Source: JBCAXA01 sp039183535 (GTDB lineage: Bacteria; Pseudomonadota; Gammaproteobacteria; Steroidobacterales; Woeseiaceae). From it: a DNA stretch of 9,225 bases. This document shows positions 8,219 to 9,225 of the stretch, piece by piece. Position 1 is the stretch's first letter. The number at the start of each line of letters is the position of its first letter. A program made the position numbers and the translations under genes. The stretch spans positions 1 through 9,225 of the forward strand of contig JBCDBO010000119.1 of the NCBI GenBank assembly GCA_039183535.1, in the 5' to 3' direction. The notes beneath the pieces are model-generated. The model had not been told where the DNA came from. It saw only the letters and a list, made by a program, of their open reading frames with translations, and made no database searches.

Positions 8219-9225
8219 ACACGCCAACGAACGCAATACGACGAGTTGTAATCGTTGGCGGCGGCACCGCCGGTTGGATGGCGGCAGCGACGCTCGCGCG
8301 ATTACTTGGTCCCAGCGGTTTATCGATTACGCTCGTTGAGTCCGAGGCCATAGGTACGGTCGGTGTTGGCGAAGCAACGATTCCGCAGATAACGTTGTTC
8401 AACCGACTGTTGGATATCGACGAGGACGAGTTCGTACGCTCGACCCAAGCGACGTACAAGTTGGGAATCGAGTTTTGCAACTGGACCCGACTTAACCATC
8501 GCTATTTTCACCCGTTCGGCAGCTATGGCGCTGACATGGATGGCGTTGCCTTCCATCATTTTTGGCTCCACCAGTGTCAACAGGCGACGGCCCCGCCGCT
8601 CGGAGAGTTTTGTCTCCAGGAGATCGCAGCGAAAGAAAGCCGCTTTATGCGTGCCGATAAGAGCTATGGCAACTCACCACTCGCGTTTATCGCCTACGCC
8701 TTCCAATTCGATGCAAGTCTCTACGCCAAATTCCTGCGCCGCTACGCGGAAGAGCGTGGCGTTAATCGCATCGAAGGTCGGGTCGCCGAGGTCCGACAAA
8801 ACCCGGCAACCGGCTTTGTCGAATCGCTGCAACTCGACGATGGGCGCGAAGTCGATGGTGAGCTGTTTATCGACTGCAGTGGCTTTCGTGGCCTACTGAT
8901 CCAACAAGCGCTCAACGCCGGGTATGACGATTGGTCCGAGTGGCTGCCTTGTAATCGCGCCGTTGCGGTCGCGTGTGAACGTACCGCGTCACCAGATCCC
9001 TACACTCGGTCGACGGCGCGCGTCGCCGGTTGGCAATGGCGAATTCCGCTGCAGCATCGCACCGGTAATGGCCACGTTTATTGTGATCAGTTCAGTAGCG
9101 ACGATGAAGCTATCGATATCTTGCTAAGCAACTTAGACGGTCAACCGATCAGCGATCCTCGCCCGTTGCGATTTACGACGGGCATCCGCCGCGAAGTGTT
9201 TAAGAAAAACGTCGTCGCGCTGGGC
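8215..9225 (+). CDS. Flavin-dependent halogenase (tryptophan-halogenase family), copy 4; 3' end outside window
   Basis: The ATG at 8215 overlaps the previous stop as ATGA, and the frame is open for 337 codons to the window edge with no stop. Motifs in order: GGGTAGW (15-21), GVGEATIP (50-57), Lys82 in ATYKLGIEF at the catalytic position, HPFGSYG and FHHFW, YAFQFDASLYAKFLRRY, DCSGF (220-224), and GWQWRIPLQHRTGNG (272-286). The window ends at KKNVVALG, just before the expected PLEST catalytic Glu, so completeness of the active site cannot be confirmed. Copy 4 resembles copy 3 most: both have the TRSTAxxAGWQWRIPLQHRTGNGH pattern, and 19 bases are identical at 7512-7530 and 9050-9068. No Shine-Dalgarno is visible at the start, which suggests translational coupling. 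About 170 more residues would be expected to the right by comparison with its paralogues. Confidence 0.9.
   Translation, partial: MNTPTNAIRRVVIVGGGTAGWMAAATLARLLGPSGLSITLVESEAIGTVGVGEATIPQITLFNRLLDIDEDEFVRSTQATYKLGIEFCNWTRLNHRYFHPFGSYGADMDGVAFHHFWLHQCQQATAPPLGEFCLQEIAAKESRFMRADKSYGNSPLAFIAYAFQFDASLYAKFLRRYAEERGVNRIEGRVAEVRQNPATGFVESLQLDDGREVDGELFIDCSGFRGLLIQQALNAGYDDWSEWLPCNRAVAVACERTASPDPYTRSTARVAGWQWRIPLQHRTGNGHVYCDQFSSDDEAIDILLSNLDGQPISDPRPLRFTTGIRREVFKKNVVALG

Noticed and set aside
7851..8480. Minus-strand open frame of 209 codons, with similar minus-strand frames at 3810-4010 and 6613-6915
   Set aside because: All three contain the same AxIQPAVPPPT-like string, which is only the reverse-strand reading of the GGGTAGW region in the paralogous halogenases. 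No ribosome sites or independent homology.

Overview
The window comes from a moderately GC-rich Gram-negative bacterium. A large outer-membrane TonB-dependent receptor of the Xanthomonas/Caulobacter type, next to flavin-dependent 'tryptophan halogenase'-family genes and a glycoside hydrolase, points to a Proteobacterium, probably a gammaproteobacterial polysaccharide user. The taxonomic call is inference from gene content; there is no rRNA or other marker.

Layout: (1) positions 1-505 (+) hold the 3' end of a GH5 endoglucanase (cellulase-type) gene cut by the window edge. (2) Positions 506-639 hold a perfect-palindrome bidirectional terminator between convergent genes. (3) Positions 640-3651 (-) encode a complete 1003-aa TonB-dependent receptor with signal peptide, TonB box, plug and barrel. 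(4) Positions 3652-3798 are a short divergent intergenic region that must hold the promoters for both directions. (5) Positions 3799-9225 (+) hold four consecutive genes of the flavin-dependent halogenase superfamily. Each is joined to the next by an exact 4-bp start/stop overlap (ATGA, GTGA, ATGA). The fourth gene runs off the right edge.

Halogenases 1 and 3 keep the FAD-binding GGGTAGW motif, the catalytic Lys, the GWxWxIP motif and the catalytic Glu in PLEST. Halogenase 4 keeps the first three, and the window ends before its PLEST region. The second gene is clearly homologous but has lost both catalytic residues, the GVGEAT loop and GWxWxIP, so it looks like a halogenase-fold pseudoenzyme fixed inside an operon of active-looking paralogues. 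None of the complete copies has the aromatic tryptophan-binding segment of RebH/PrnA, so free tryptophan is an unlikely substrate.

Working model (inference): the receptor imports a ligand, possibly a glycan-derived or aromatic-decorated compound given the GH5 neighbour, and the cytoplasmic flavoproteins act on it or on a related molecule. The window contains no flavin reductase and no transcriptional regulator.
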